This document shows positions 1 to 10,900 of a stretch of 64,000 bases of DNA, piece after piece. Within the stretch, counting starts at the first letter, position 1. The number at the start of each line of letters is the position of its first letter. The DNA comes from an uncultured Prochlorococcus sp. GTDB taxonomy: Bacteria > Cyanobacteriota > Cyanobacteriia > PCC-6307 > Cyanobiaceae. Location: positions 1 through 64,000 of the forward strand of contig CACJUL010000002.1 of NCBI GenBank assembly GCA_902596585.1, given 5' to 3'. The position numbers and the translations under genes are program-made. Below the pieces are notes generated by a model, which was not told the DNA's origin, did not search any database, and worked only from the letters and a program-made list of their open reading frames with translations.

Positions 1-2
1 AG

Positions 3-218
3 GGAAGTAAGGTTTTTTACTTTAATACTCATCGAGGCGATAATTTTCTTATTCCGCAAAGGGTGGAAAATTTAGAAAAATTTTTGTTAATTATTACTAG
101 AAAAACTGATATTGCTACTAATGAAATGTCTTATATATCACCTCTTTGGACTTATAAGTTATTGACGTTGCTTTCAGGTTTAATGATTATAGGTGAACTA
201 TTTGCTTTTCTAAATTAA
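3..218 (+). CDS. C-terminal fragment of a conserved hypothetical protein (5' end outside window)
   Basis: Frame 3 open from the window edge: ...SKVFYFNTHRGDNFLIPQRVENLEKFLLIITRKTDIATNEMSYISPLWTYKLLTLLSGLMIIGELFAFLN*; hydrophobic C-terminus; stop TAA at 216-218. Confidence 0.6.
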   Translation, partial: GSKVFYFNTHRGDNFLIPQRVENLEKFLLIITRKTDIATNEMSYISPLWTYKLLTLLSGLMIIGELFAFLN

Positions 219-952
219 ATATTATCGATACTGAATCTATAACCTTGTTGTCTTACGGTGGTTATACCACCTCCTTCTCCTAAGCCTGCCTGCTCTAATT
301 TTCTTCTCAGGGTTAATACTTGGGTATCAACAGATCTTGGCCCTCCGCTGAATGGGGGCCAAGCCATCCTTAGAAGCTCTTGTCGACTTCTTACCATACC
401 TGGGGGCATAAGAAGGGCGCAAAGGAGGGCAAACTCTCTTGGGCTAAGTTCTACAGGCTTCTCGCTAAGAGTTACTTGTCTTAAAAGTAGATGAACTTCT
501 AGAGGGCCTACTTCAACTTTCTCTTGTAATCCTATTCTCCCTCTTTTTAAAAGGGTCCTACATCTAGCAGCCAACTCTTCTAGTCCAAATGGCTTCCTGA
601 GAACATCATCAGCGCCTTCATCTAATAAGTTTACTAATGCTTCAACACCTGACCTTGCAGTTAAAACAATAACAGAACATCCCAGTTGTTGAGCTAATCT
701 CATTGCTGTATTTTGTTCTAATATTTCTGCGCTAACCAATAGATCAGGTGACTGTTCTCTGCACAAATCTATAGCCTCCATTGCTGATCCTACGGCAGCA
801 GCAAGATGACCATCTTGGCGAAGTCTTTGAACTAATACAGTTCTTAGTGTGGGGTGAGGTTCAACAACAAGAACTCTCGATGGGGTTTGAGAGGTCGTAG
901 GCAATTGCGAACTACCAGGAGTTGAAGCTAAGATTTGCTCAGTTGATTGCAT
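215..952 (-). CDS. OmpR/PhoB-family response regulator with degenerate receiver domain
   Basis: Receiver-like N-terminus (RVLVVEPHPTLR, VIVLTARSG, DDVLRKPFG) plus winged-helix C-terminus (VELSPREFALLCALL...RSVDTQVLTLRRKLE...GGITTVRQQGYRF). Confidence 0.9.
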   Translation of the reverse strand: MQSTEQILASTPGSSQLPTTSQTPSRVLVVEPHPTLRTVLVQRLRQDGHLAAAVGSAMEAIDLCREQSPDLLVSAEILEQNTAMRLAQQLGCSVIVLTARSGVEALVNLLDEGADDVLRKPFGLEELAARCRTLLKRGRIGLQEKVEVGPLEVHLLLRQVTLSEKPVELSPREFALLCALLMPPGMVRSRQELLRMAWPPFSGGPRSVDTQVLTLRRKLEQAGLGEGGGITTVRQQGYRFSIDNI

Positions 953-1039
953 TCTTAATTACTGTTTGACCAGGCAAGTTTTTTTTTATCCTTAATAAGG
1001 TATAACAAATGCTAAATAAAAATCGGAATCTATCGAATT

Positions 1040-1309
1040 ATGACATTATTTGAAAACCCAAAAGCAGTTCGTCATTTTCAGTCGATTTGCGATGGTTGTC
1101 AAGACTTGGTTACTCGTTTTCACACGCCTTCTGATCTTAAATTATATAGTGATGGTTATCTCCAAGCCTTAAGGAATTGCAGTACTTTAGAGCAAAGAGA
1201 TCAAGAGAATTTAGAAAGATTAATTGAAAGATGGATTTTAGATCCATCAAGTTTTATTGATCCAGAAGGAGAAGAAAATAAAGGATTTTTTGATAAAAAA
1301 AGGATTTAA
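1040..1309 (+). CDS. Conserved cyanobacterial hypothetical protein (DUF6761-like)
   Basis: 89 aa ORF, MTLFENPKAVRHFQSICDGCQDLVTRFHTPSDLKLYSDGYL; isolated gene with good start context. Confidence 0.7.
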   Translation: MTLFENPKAVRHFQSICDGCQDLVTRFHTPSDLKLYSDGYLQALRNCSTLEQRDQENLERLIERWILDPSSFIDPEGEENKGFFDKKRI

Positions 1310-1357
1310 AATATTAATTTTTATTAATTAATGTCAGTATTTATACTCACAATTGTC

Positions 1358-1681
1358 TTAAGACGCTAATTCGATTTCTATTTTTTCTTTTAGAGATCCT
1401 GAATTGTACATTTCAATAAGAATATCTGAACCACCTAAAAATTCTCCTTTTAGGTAGACTTGAGGAATTGTTGGCCAATCTGAATATTCTTTGATACCTT
1501 CTCTTACTTCGAAGTCACTTAAAACATCAAAAGTACTAAATTCTACACCTAGGGAATTTAGAATTTGAACTACATTGTTTGAGAACCCGCATTGAGGCAT
1601 TAATTTAGTTCCTTTCATGAAGACCATGACAGGATTTGAATCAATAAGTTTTTGTATTTTTTCTTTTGTTAAGTTTTCCAT
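1358..1681 (-). CDS. grxD: Monothiol glutaredoxin, Grx4/GrxD family
   Basis: CGFS active site in [24 protein letters not shown] and [19 protein letters not shown]. Confidence 0.95.
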   Translation of the reverse strand: MENLTKEKIQKLIDSNPVMVFMKGTKLMPQCGFSNNVVQILNSLGVEFSTFDVLSDFEVREGIKEYSDWPTIPQVYLKGEFLGGSDILIEMYNSGSLKEKIEIELAS

Positions 1682-1684
1682 AAT

Positions 1685-1915
1685 TCAATTAGGGGTTTCT
1701 GTTTTTAATGCGAGTGCATGAATAGCTTCTGAAGCTAGTTTTTCTTTTAATGCAGAATAGACTAGCTGGTGTTGTTTAACCAATGATAATCCATTAAATT
1801 CAGATGCAATTACAGTTACTTGTAAATGATCATTTCCTTTTAAGTTTTCAACAAAAACTTTGGAACTCGGTAATTTTTTATTAATTAAACTAATAACTTC
1901 TTCTTTCGTAATCAT
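1685..1915 (-). CDS. BolA family protein
   Basis: Short BolA-like protein (DHLQVTVIASEFNGLSLVKQHQLVYSAL...IHALALKTETP) directly upstream of monothiol Grx. Confidence 0.9.
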   Translation of the reverse strand: MITKEEVISLINKKLPSSKVFVENLKGNDHLQVTVIASEFNGLSLVKQHQLVYSALKEKLASEAIHALALKTETPN

Positions 1916-1927
1916 AATTAAATCTAA

Positions 1928-2443
1928 TTAGCCTTTGTATTTAGTTTCAACAAATCCCAATTGGATTAATGTTTCATAAGCCTTTCTACCCTCTGAGCTA
2001 TTAGGAGACATTATCCTAATGTTTTCAATTAGTAAGGGTACAGCAACCTCTGGTTCTTCGGTTTTTATATATAGAGACGCTAATCTTTCATTCGATGTTG
2101 CCAAAATCTGTAAAATTTTCTTCCCTTTTCTTTGCATTTCTTTTGGTATTCTTGCATCCACTCCCTTGAAGGATGAATTTAGATCAGAATAAAAAGATGC
2201 AAGTTGCTTGGCTAATTTTCTTGCATCTAAGTAAGAAGCTTTAGCTTCATCAATATCACCTTTTGTTATAGATTTATCGCCTTGATCTATGAAATATTTT
2301 ACGTTTGAGATAGAGAGCTTTTTACTTTCATTTGAGAGAACTTTGTAGTCTTTAGGATTCTTGATCTCTGCATAAACTAAGTTTTTATATGGAAAATTTC
2401 CAAAAATTATAAATAAGATTGGGATTAATCTTAAGAATTTCAT
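1928..2443 (-). CDS. Conserved hypothetical exported protein
   Basis: 171 aa with N-terminal hydrophobic signal (MKFLRLIPILFIIFGNFPYKNLVYA), helical remainder. Confidence 0.65.
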   Translation of the reverse strand: MKFLRLIPILFIIFGNFPYKNLVYAEIKNPKDYKVLSNESKKLSISNVKYFIDQGDKSITKGDIDEAKASYLDARKLAKQLASFYSDLNSSFKGVDARIPKEMQRKGKKILQILATSNERLASLYIKTEEPEVAVPLLIENIRIMSPNSSEGRKAYETLIQLGFVETKYKG

Positions 2444-2486
2444 TTTCTCTTTAAATTATTAAAAACAATACTAACTTATTGCGGAT

Positions 2487-3167
2487 TCATCTACGGACAT
2501 TTTTTAATGCTATTTCTTCCTCTTTGATCATTTTTTTATATAAAAATTTATTGAATTCCAAGATATTAAGGTTTAAATAATCATTCATTACTATGGGTTG
2601 TCCAAAGGATAAACAAAACTCGCTCCTGAATTTAGGAGAAACTTCACTATAAGCAATTCCTATAGGAATGATGGTAATAGTTTCTGTTTTTTTTATAGCT
2701 AATCGCGCTAATCTATATAACCCTTCTTTTAGGACTAATTTTCTACTATATTTGTTGATTTTACCTTCAGGGAAAACAACTAATTGTTCCCTTTTTTCTA
2801 TAAGATCAATAGCGTATCTTAGGGTCGTAAGGGATGGCGATAATTGATTTATCGAAAAACATCCAAGCCTTTTTAAAAACCAGCCTTGTATTCCTCGCAT
2901 TTCGGATTTTGTAACCATAAACTTGCAATCCTTCTTGGTAACCCTTCTACCCATTGCCATAGTGAGAACTAATCCATCCCATCTTGATCTATGGGTTGGA
3001 GCTAAAATAATAGAGGAATTTATGGGCATTGAAAAACCATTATTAATTATTTTCTTTTTACTAAAAAAGAATCTCAATATAATGTCCTGAGTAACGAACA
3101 TTGCTACAAATCCCAATAATGGATTTACTTTATTTCTATTTTTAGTGGAATTTTTTTTCAAATACAA
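2487..3167 (-). CDS. plsC: 1-acyl-sn-glycerol-3-phosphate acyltransferase (PlsC family)
   Basis: Acyltransferase motifs: APTHRSRWDGL (HX4D-like) and VVFPEGKINKYS. Confidence 0.85.
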   Translation of the reverse strand: MYLKKNSTKNRNKVNPLLGFVAMFVTQDIILRFFFSKKKIINNGFSMPINSSIILAPTHRSRWDGLVLTMAMGRRVTKKDCKFMVTKSEMRGIQGWFLKRLGCFSINQLSPSLTTLRYAIDLIEKREQLVVFPEGKINKYSRKLVLKEGLYRLARLAIKKTETITIIPIGIAYSEVSPKFRSEFCLSFGQPIVMNDYLNLNILEFNKFLYKKMIKEEEIALKNVRR

Positions 3168-3260
3168 TTATTTATATATTAATAATTTAAGTCTTTGTTA
3201 TTTTTTATTAGCTATTATTGGGCGGTTACTAGATTGTCTAGAAACTAAGATTTAGAAATT

Positions 3261-3977
3261 ATGACTACTTTAGGAGTAAACATTGATCATATCGCTAATG
3301 TTAGGCAAGCTAGGAAAACTATAGAACCTGACCCTGTACAATTTGCTTTCTTGGCTGAATTGGGGGGGGCAGATTCAATTACAGTTCATTTAAGGGAGGA
3401 CAGAAGACATATACAAGATAGAGATGTATTCCTTTTGAAAGAAACAATAAAAACAAAACTCAATTTAGAGATGGCTGCTACAGAAGAAATGTTGGAAATT
3501 TCGAAAAAGCTACTTCCAGATTACGTTACGCTTGTTCCGGAGAAAAGAGAGGAAGTCACTACTGAAGGAGGTTTGAATGTAAAAAATAATGTAAAGTATT
3601 TGAAGAACTTTGTCTCAAGTTTAAAAGATTCGAATATCGAGGTAAGTGCTTTTATTGATCCTCTTTCTGAACAGATTACTTATTCCAAAGAAATAGGGTT
3701 TGATTTTATAGAATTACATACTGGTAAATATGCTGAATTAAAAGGATACGACCAATATGATGAGCTTCAAAAGATTATAGAGTCGACACATGAAGCAAAT
3801 GATATGGGTTTAGTTGTTAATGCTGGTCATGGTCTTAACTATAATAATGTTAAAGAAATTGCATCAATTAACAATATGAACGAGCTAAACATAGGCCATA
3901 GTATTGTTGCAAGGGCTTTAGCGGTAGGATTAGAAAAATCTGTTCGTGAAATGAAGTCACTTATTACATCAAGTTAA
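3261..3977 (+). CDS. pdxJ: Pyridoxine 5'-phosphate synthase
   Basis: MTTLGVNIDHIANVRQARKTIEPDPVQFAFLAELGGADSITVHLREDRRHIQDRDV is diagnostic for PdxJ. Confidence 0.97.
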   Translation: MTTLGVNIDHIANVRQARKTIEPDPVQFAFLAELGGADSITVHLREDRRHIQDRDVFLLKETIKTKLNLEMAATEEMLEISKKLLPDYVTLVPEKREEVTTEGGLNVKNNVKYLKNFVSSLKDSNIEVSAFIDPLSEQITYSKEIGFDFIELHTGKYAELKGYDQYDELQKIIESTHEANDMGLVVNAGHGLNYNNVKEIASINNMNELNIGHSIVARALAVGLEKSVREMKSLITSS

Positions 3978-3985
3978 ATATCAAA

Positions 3986-4303
3986 ATGAAAACATATTAT
4001 TTCGTCGCGGCAAGTGAAAAGTTTTTAACGGTTGAAGAACCACTTGATGAAATTTTGAAAGAAAGGGAGCGGAACTACAAAGAAAACGATAAAGAAATTG
4101 ATTTTTGGCTCTTGAAAAATCCATCTTTTTTGCAATCCACTCAATTTATTGATCTAGTAGCAAAGATTCCATCCCCACCCGCCGTAGTTTTATCGACGGA
4201 TAAAAAATTCATAACTTTCTTAAAGCTTCGTCTAGAGTTTGTTGCTGTGGGGGAATTCGAATCTCCTAGTGCAGAAATAAATGATCCATTTAAAGTTGAG
4301 TAA
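3986..4303 (+). CDS. ycf54: Ycf54 family protein (Mg-protoporphyrin IX monomethylester cyclase auxiliary subunit)
   Basis: MKTYYFVAASEKFLTVEEPLDEILKERERNYKENDKEIDFWLLKNPSFL...STDKKFITFLKLRLEFVAVGEFE matches the Ycf54 (DUF2488) pattern. Confidence 0.9.
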   Translation: MKTYYFVAASEKFLTVEEPLDEILKERERNYKENDKEIDFWLLKNPSFLQSTQFIDLVAKIPSPPAVVLSTDKKFITFLKLRLEFVAVGEFESPSAEINDPFKVE

Positions 4304-4320
4304 TATAACTAATCAGTAAA

Positions 4321-7300
4321 TTGCTCAATCTTTATAAGTCAAACAAAATTGAAGTAATTAGTGAGCTTCTAGCAGAAGAATTAAAAATATCTCCTCCTTT
4401 GATAACTGAGAAATTAGAAATAGCTGTTCCTAATTATTTTTTAGGTAATTGGTTACGAGAACAAATAACTATAAAAAACCAAATCAGTGCACTTTATGAA
4501 TTGAAAACAATATCAAATTATACCGAATCATTATTGACAAATTTTTTCCCTGAAGTTGATATGGGCTTATGGAATTTTGAGGCAATAAAATGGGGCGTTA
4601 TTGATTCATTGGAAGAACTAAATAGCTTTAAAGTATCATTACCACTTAGCAATTGGATTAATAAATATTTGCATAATAAAAAAACAATTGATGGAGATAT
4701 TTATAATTTGATCAAAAAAATTACAAATAATTTCATTGATTATCTTATATTTAGACCTGAGATGATTGCTGAATGGAATAGATATGAAATTAATTCACTC
4801 AACTTATTTAATAATTTAAATTCAGATCAATTTTGGCAACCTATTTTATACAAATTATTAGAGAAAAAGATTTCTGAAAAACCTGCATGTTTATATATGA
4901 TTGAGTTAATAAAAAATTTAAAAAAATTCAAAGGGTTTCAGAATAAGTTACCTAATCAAATTTACATTATTTCCGATAATAATTTATCTAAATTACACAT
5001 TGATTTTTATTCAGAACTTTCAAAATTTACCAAGGTAAATTTATATTTTTTATCTGCAGGAAATGATTTATGGAACAGAGTAAATTGTCTTGAAGGTGAG
5101 TTGGAATTTGATCATAATGAAAGTAAATTGAATTTAAAAAATACAAATATAGAGAAAATATTTGGTAATGTTGAAGCAAACTTTCAGAAATTAATTGAGG
5201 AAAATATTTATAAAGAAGGTATAAAATTAAAAAATAATCTAATATATATCGATCCAACAACTAATTTTTATGAGAAGAAGTATATTCCTCTTCTTAATCA
5301 ATTACAAAAAAGACTAATAGATAATAATAGCAATGATTTTATAGTAGATGAAAAGGATGATTCAATATTACTTTGTGAGCATTTTAATCAGAATAGTCAA
5401 TTAGAGTATTTAAGAAATAAAATTATAGAAATAATAAATTCTTCTGAGAATATTAAGTATAGTGATATTGCTGTTGTATCTCCGCAAACAAATCAAATTA
5501 AACCTTTTCTAAGGTATATCTTTAATAATGAGTTAATTAATGGTGAAAAGATACCTTATTTTTTTATTGATGAGGATAGTCATGATTCTCCAGATATTTA
5601 CAAATTTTTAATTGACATCACTGAAATAGTGAATGAAAAAATTACACTTGAAAAAATTGATTATATTCTTTCTAAGAAAGTAACTCAGAACATTTTTGAT
5701 TTTAATATTACTGAGAAGGATGAAATTATTTTCTTACTTACCAAAGTTGGTTTTCATTGGGGATTAGATGCTAATGAAAGATTAGGTGAAGAAAAAAATA
5801 CTCTAGAGTGGTGTATTAATAGAATTACCCTAGGCTTAATTTATGACAAAGAAATCAATTTAAGTAATTTTAAATTAAAACCGTTTAACTCAAAAAATAT
5901 AAGTTTAGATTTGAATAAATGGCTTAAAATATTACTTCAGTTAAAAAAATATATTAATTTACTAAGGGGATCTTTTTCTTTCTCAAAATGGGTTGAAAAG
6001 ATAAAGTTTATATTAAAAAATATTGCTGATTCTAATGCAAATTACAATTTAGAAATAAGTGAAATAAATAGAATTCTTGATAATTACTCAATACCTTTAA
6101 TACCAGATGATTTTATTCTGTTAAATGTTTTTAGAGAGATATTAATTTCTTGCATAAATAAAGCAAAATTTCAAAGCAAATCACGTATCAATAAGATATT
6201 AGTAAGTGATATTGAGAATGCGAGGCATATTCCACATAAGGTTATTTTTCTATTAGACATGAATAGTGTTTATTATCCGAAATTATCAAAGAATGAAAAT
6301 ATCAATTTATTAAATAATAAATATCACCTCGGCGATCCATCTGTTTATGAAAGAGAGAAATATTCATTTCTAGAGTTATTAATTGCCTCTAGGGAAAAAT
6401 TTATAGTTAGTTGGGTAAAGAATGACAAAAATAATAAAAAATTAGATGTATCTTTTCCTATAAAAGAGTTAATTTCTTTTTTTGATAGTTTTTTAATACA
6501 TGGCCAAAGAGAACTAATAATTAAAGATTCTGATTTAAATAAAAAAGAAATAATTGATCTTTATAGTTCTAAAATAATTAATAGTAATTATTCTTTAGTA
6601 GAAGATATAGATTGGAATGAAAAAAAATTTGATATTAAAAATTATAAATTATCAGAATTAATTTATTGGTTTAAGACGCCACAAAAATATTGGTTAAATA
6701 AAAAAAATATTTCTCCTAAGGAAATATTTATTCATCATCCTGAGGAGGATCATCTAAGTAATCTAGAGAAATCGCAACTAATTACAAAAATAATCAAGAA
6801 ATTAGAGATTGATAATGACAAAGTTATTGAAGATATAAAAAATTTGAATATTAATGATCAATTGGTTGAAAATGGTACTATTATGCCCAAAAATAGTATT
6901 TTTATAAAAGAAAAAGAAATCAAAGATTTATTAGGTAGTCTATCTACAAGTCTGCGTCTAGATAATAAGATTAATAGAATTTATGTTAAATCAAAAGCAA
7001 ATAAAGAAGAATATTTAATCGCTGATGACACTGTAATTGAATTAATGCATTCGAAACTAAGTTTAACTCGCTTGACAGAGGCTTGGATAAAATCGCTATT
7101 CATTTCTTCTATAAATAAGAATATAAAAAAGACTAAAGTAATTTTTAGAACAGAAAATTACTATAAATCCCAAATTATTAAATTACCAGGAAAAATTGAA
7201 TCGAATTTAATTTTGGAGGAATACATAAATATTTTTAAAAATTATTCTGAAAAATGTTTACCTCTCCCTCCAGAAAGTACTTATAAATACGTAGAAGCAA

Positions 7301-7503
7301 AAATAAAATTAAAAAATGAGAAAAAAGCTTTTACGGATAGATGGATTGGTAATAAAACTTTTTCTAAAGGAGAAAGAGAAAATATCGAAATGAAATTATG
7401 TTTTGGAAATGAGCAAGATCCATATTTCTTTTTTGGAAATAATAATTTTGATAAATTATCATTCAGATTATATGGTCCTCTTATTGAAGCATTAAAGAAA
7501 TAA
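4321..7503 (+). CDS. recC: Exodeoxyribonuclease V gamma subunit (RecC)
   Basis: 1060 aa protein upstream of recB and recD; MLNLYKSNKIEVISELLAEEL...VEIAVPNYFLGNWLREQI-like N-terminus and IPHKVIFLLDMNSVYYP; TTG start. Confidence 0.88.
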   Translation: MLNLYKSNKIEVISELLAEELKISPPLITEKLEIAVPNYFLGNWLREQITIKNQISALYELKTISNYTESLLTNFFPEVDMGLWNFEAIKWGVIDSLEELNSFKVSLPLSNWINKYLHNKKTIDGDIYNLIKKITNNFIDYLIFRPEMIAEWNRYEINSLNLFNNLNSDQFWQPILYKLLEKKISEKPACLYMIELIKNLKKFKGFQNKLPNQIYIISDNNLSKLHIDFYSELSKFTKVNLYFLSAGNDLWNRVNCLEGELEFDHNESKLNLKNTNIEKIFGNVEANFQKLIEENIYKEGIKLKNNLIYIDPTTNFYEKKYIPLLNQLQKRLIDNNSNDFIVDEKDDSILLCEHFNQNSQLEYLRNKIIEIINSSENIKYSDIAVVSPQTNQIKPFLRYIFNNELINGEKIPYFFIDEDSHDSPDIYKFLIDITEIVNEKITLEKIDYILSKKVTQNIFDFNITEKDEIIFLLTKVGFHWGLDANERLGEEKNTLEWCINRITLGLIYDKEINLSNFKLKPFNSKNISLDLNKWLKILLQLKKYINLLRGSFSFSKWVEKIKFILKNIADSNANYNLEISEINRILDNYSIPLIPDDFILLNVFREILISCINKAKFQSKSRINKILVSDIENARHIPHKVIFLLDMNSVYYPKLSKNENINLLNNKYHLGDPSVYEREKYSFLELLIASREKFIVSWVKNDKNNKKLDVSFPIKELISFFDSFLIHGQRELIIKDSDLNKKEIIDLYSSKIINSNYSLVEDIDWNEKKFDIKNYKLSELIYWFKTPQKYWLNKKNISPKEIFIHHPEEDHLSNLEKSQLITKIIKKLEIDNDKVIEDIKNLNINDQLVENGTIMPKNSIFIKEKEIKDLLGSLSTSLRLDNKINRIYVKSKANKEEYLIADDTVIELMHSKLSLTRLTEAWIKSLFISSINKNIKKTKVIFRTENYYKSQIIKLPGKIESNLILEEYINIFKNYSEKCLPLPPESTYKYVEAKIKLKNEKKAFTDRWIGNKTFSKGERENIEMKLCFGNEQDPYFFFGNNNFDKLSFRLYGPLIEALKK

Positions 7504-7505
7504 AA

Positions 7506-7979
7506 ATGACTAAATTTCAGTTAAAAATTTTTTTAAAATCTGCTTATGAACTAATACTTGTTTTTTTACAATTCTTTATTATTTGTCTCCATTTTTTTCA
7601 ATGGGAATTTATACCACAAAAACAAATAATTCAAGTTGGTACTTTTTCTTATTTAGTTGGGTATTTAATTATCATAATCGCTTTCATAAGCTTGCTATTT
7701 GCAATAAAAGACTTGGGTAGAAATTTATCTCCTTTCCCAAGACCTATAAAAAATAGCAAACTTATCACTAAAGGTATTTATCGATTTACACGTCATCCAA
7801 TGTACTATTCTTTAATATTTATCTCCTTTGGAGTTTTTATAACTAAGCTATCTATTTATTATTTATGTTTATCAATAACTCTGGTTTTAATAATTAAATT
7901 TAAGATTGTTTTAGAAGAGCAATATTTAAACAATAAATTTAAAAATTACCTGATTTACAAAAATGAGGTCAAATATTAA
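7506..7979 (+). CDS. Isoprenylcysteine carboxyl methyltransferase / phospholipid methyltransferase-like integral membrane protein
   Basis: 157 aa multi-TM protein; motif GIYRFTRHPMYYS...VLEEQYLNNKFKNYLIYKNEVKY typical of ICMT/PEMT. Confidence 0.82.
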   Translation: MTKFQLKIFLKSAYELILVFLQFFIICLHFFQWEFIPQKQIIQVGTFSYLVGYLIIIIAFISLLFAIKDLGRNLSPFPRPIKNSKLITKGIYRFTRHPMYYSLIFISFGVFITKLSIYYLCLSITLVLIIKFKIVLEEQYLNNKFKNYLIYKNEVKY

Positions 7980-7991
7980 TTTAATTAAGAT

Positions 7992-10900
7992 ATGGATATT
8001 AATAATATTAAATTAGATAATAAATTTAAATTAGTAGAAGCAAGCGCAGGTACTGGTAAAAGTTTCACTTTAGCTCACCTAGTTTTAAGAAATGTTTTAG
8101 AGAAAAAAACTAAACCAGATGAGATACTCTTATTAAGTTTTACAAAAAATACGTGTTCTGAACTAAGAGATAAAATAATTGCAAGATTTAATAATTTAAA
8201 ATTATATTTACAAAATCATAATGACATTAAGATAGATAATACTCTTAAGGATTGGTATCTAAAATTTAAGGATAAAGAAAAATCTAAGGAAAAAATTATA
8301 TCTGAAATTGATAATTTTGTTAATCAAATTTATAAGTTAAAAGTAACTACTTTTCATGCTTTTTGTAATAATATAATTGATGAATATAGTATTGAAATAG
8401 GAGTAACTCAAGACCCATTTATTGAGAATAATATAGATAATTTGTATAAAGATGTAATAGATGATTTGTGGATTGATGATTTTCTAATTCTTAATCCTCA
8501 GATTATTTCAGCGGTCAACCAAAAAAAAATAAGTTCTAAATTTGGAAGTAGACTCAATAAGTCATTTTTTGTAGAAATTTTAAAAAATATAGATCAAGAA
8601 AATATTTGTAAATTTCAAATAAATAATAAATATAAGATTACTGATATAAATATTTATTTAAATGATTTTCTTTATTTAAATTGGAATGAGTTTTGTGATG
8701 AATGGAGTAAGAAAGGGAAAGAATTATTTATACAACTTAAAGAGTTGGGAAAATTAATTAAGGAATATGGTGGTAAAAGTCAAATATATGCAGCAAAACC
8801 CAGAGATGATAAGTTTAATCAAATAATTTGTTGGATTGAAGAGATTAACAATAAGCTGCATTCTAAAAATGTGATTGATTTTCTTTATGATATTTCTAAA
8901 GATGATGATCTATTGTTTAATTATTTTTATATAGAAAATATATCTAAAGAAATTAATAAGCATAATCTAAAATTAGATTTTACTAAATTCAATTTATTGC
9001 AAGATAGAATTTATAAAATAAAAGAAGGTTTCTATACTGAATTTGTAAGAATATTCACCCAATTAGCTTATTTAAAACTAATTGAATTAAAGAAGAGTTT
9101 TTCTATTTTCAACTACAATGATCTTATAAAGACTGTAGAAAATAAATTTCTAGATTCAGAAATTAGTAATAGTGGTACTCTACATAAAATTCAAAAAAGA
9201 TTTAAATGTGTCTTAGTAGATGAGTTTCAAGACACTGATAATACTCAGTGGAGTTTAATAAAAAAGTTCTTTAATACTAAAAATCATTTTTTACTTTGTG
9301 TAGGAGATCCAAAGCAAGCTATCTACAAATTCAGAGGTGGAGATATTGAAACTTACTTAGATGCAAGATCTAATGCAATCGAAGTTTTTAGTCTTAAAGA
9401 TAACTATAGATCCTCAAAAAAGTTAATGGATGTTATTAATAAACTTTATAAGAATGGACTTAAACAATCAAAACTAAACTATAGGATTTTAACTTCTAGA
9501 ATTAATGAAAATATTAATTCTGAATGTAAATTTAAGGATGTATTTGAAATTATAGGATTTTCAAAAAAAGAGACTGATATAGAGGATCTTGTAACTCATT
9601 ATATAGTTAACTTTATTTTACATAATAAAGAAATTGATATTAATAAAATTGCGATTCTTACATTAAATAATTCGCAATGTTTAGATTTGAAAAACAAATT
9701 AATTCAGTTTAACCTCCCATGCAAAATTCAAAATAAACAAAATATTTTTGATACAGAAGCAAGTTCTCTATTGTTGTTGTACATTGACTGTTTATTAAAC
9801 CCTAGGGTTTTTAAAAATATAACTTTGCTAGCCGCTTCAAAGTTTATAGAAATTGAATTAGAAGAATTACTTGATGATGGAATTGGTAATAATTTAGATA
9901 TTTTAATAAATAAATGTATTTCTTGGTCTCAGGAAATAAGAGAAAAAGGGTTTTTAAATATTGTTAATGAACTTCTTATAAATTATAAGTCATCCTCGAT
10001 TATTCATGATTCAGATTTAAGTTCAAATTTATTTCAACTTTCAGAAATTGTTGAAATAGAATTAATCAATAATGATTTTAATCTCAATACAGTTTTTAAC
10101 TGGTATAAAAATCAGTTAGATCATTCTTTAAGAAGTTGTACTGGAGAAGATTTTTTGACGAAAGATTATAATCTTCAAAATGGAATAAATCTTTCTACCA
10201 TCCATAGTAGCAAGGGTCTCGAATTTGATATGGTCTTATGTCCATATCTCTCAACTATTTCTAATAAAACAAATAAGATTAAAGGGCCTATTTGGAAATC
10301 AAATATTGATAGAAATATATATATTAATATTTCTAATAATTATGCGAAGGTTGAAAAATTTAAATTAATTGAAGAAGAAGATTTATTTAAAGAGAGTGAG
10401 AGGTTAATTTATGTTGCACTCACAAGGAGCAAATATAAACTTATAGTTTTTAATGAATTAGAAGATACAAATAATATTTTAAATAATGATTTACTTAAAA
10501 ATTTGGAAAATATTTATATTAATAAGTATAGTTTTAAAGATAGTATAGAAAAAGAGAAAACAAAAGAAATTTTCGCTAAATTTCAAATTAACCGATTTAA
10601 TAATAATCTTTGGAAAATCGTTAACTTTAATAGAATATCTCAAGAATTTGATTCTGATCAATTCATTTCTTATTCAAGTTATTCTTCTTGGATACGTAAA
10701 GATAAAAATATTCAAACAGTCATTAATCAATATAAGGATTATGAAGATAATATATCAATTATCAAAGAATCTAATTTTAAGAAATCAAATAATTATCCTA
10801 ATTACTTTTCTTATCCAAATCCCTTAAGTCAATTTCCAAAAGGAAATATTGCTGGGACTTGCTTACACAAAATAATAGAAAGATTTGAATTTAGTAATGA

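Noticed and set aside
258-494. 78-aa plus-strand ORF
   Set aside because: Antisense inside the response regulator CDS; no recognisable family.
1358-1915. grxD-bolA adjacency as a novel system
   Set aside because: Grx4-BolA pairing is a well-known conserved association in Fe-S/iron homeostasis.
5027-5260. 77-aa minus-strand ORF within recC
   Set aside because: Antisense within a long conserved CDS; composition reflects AT-rich complement.
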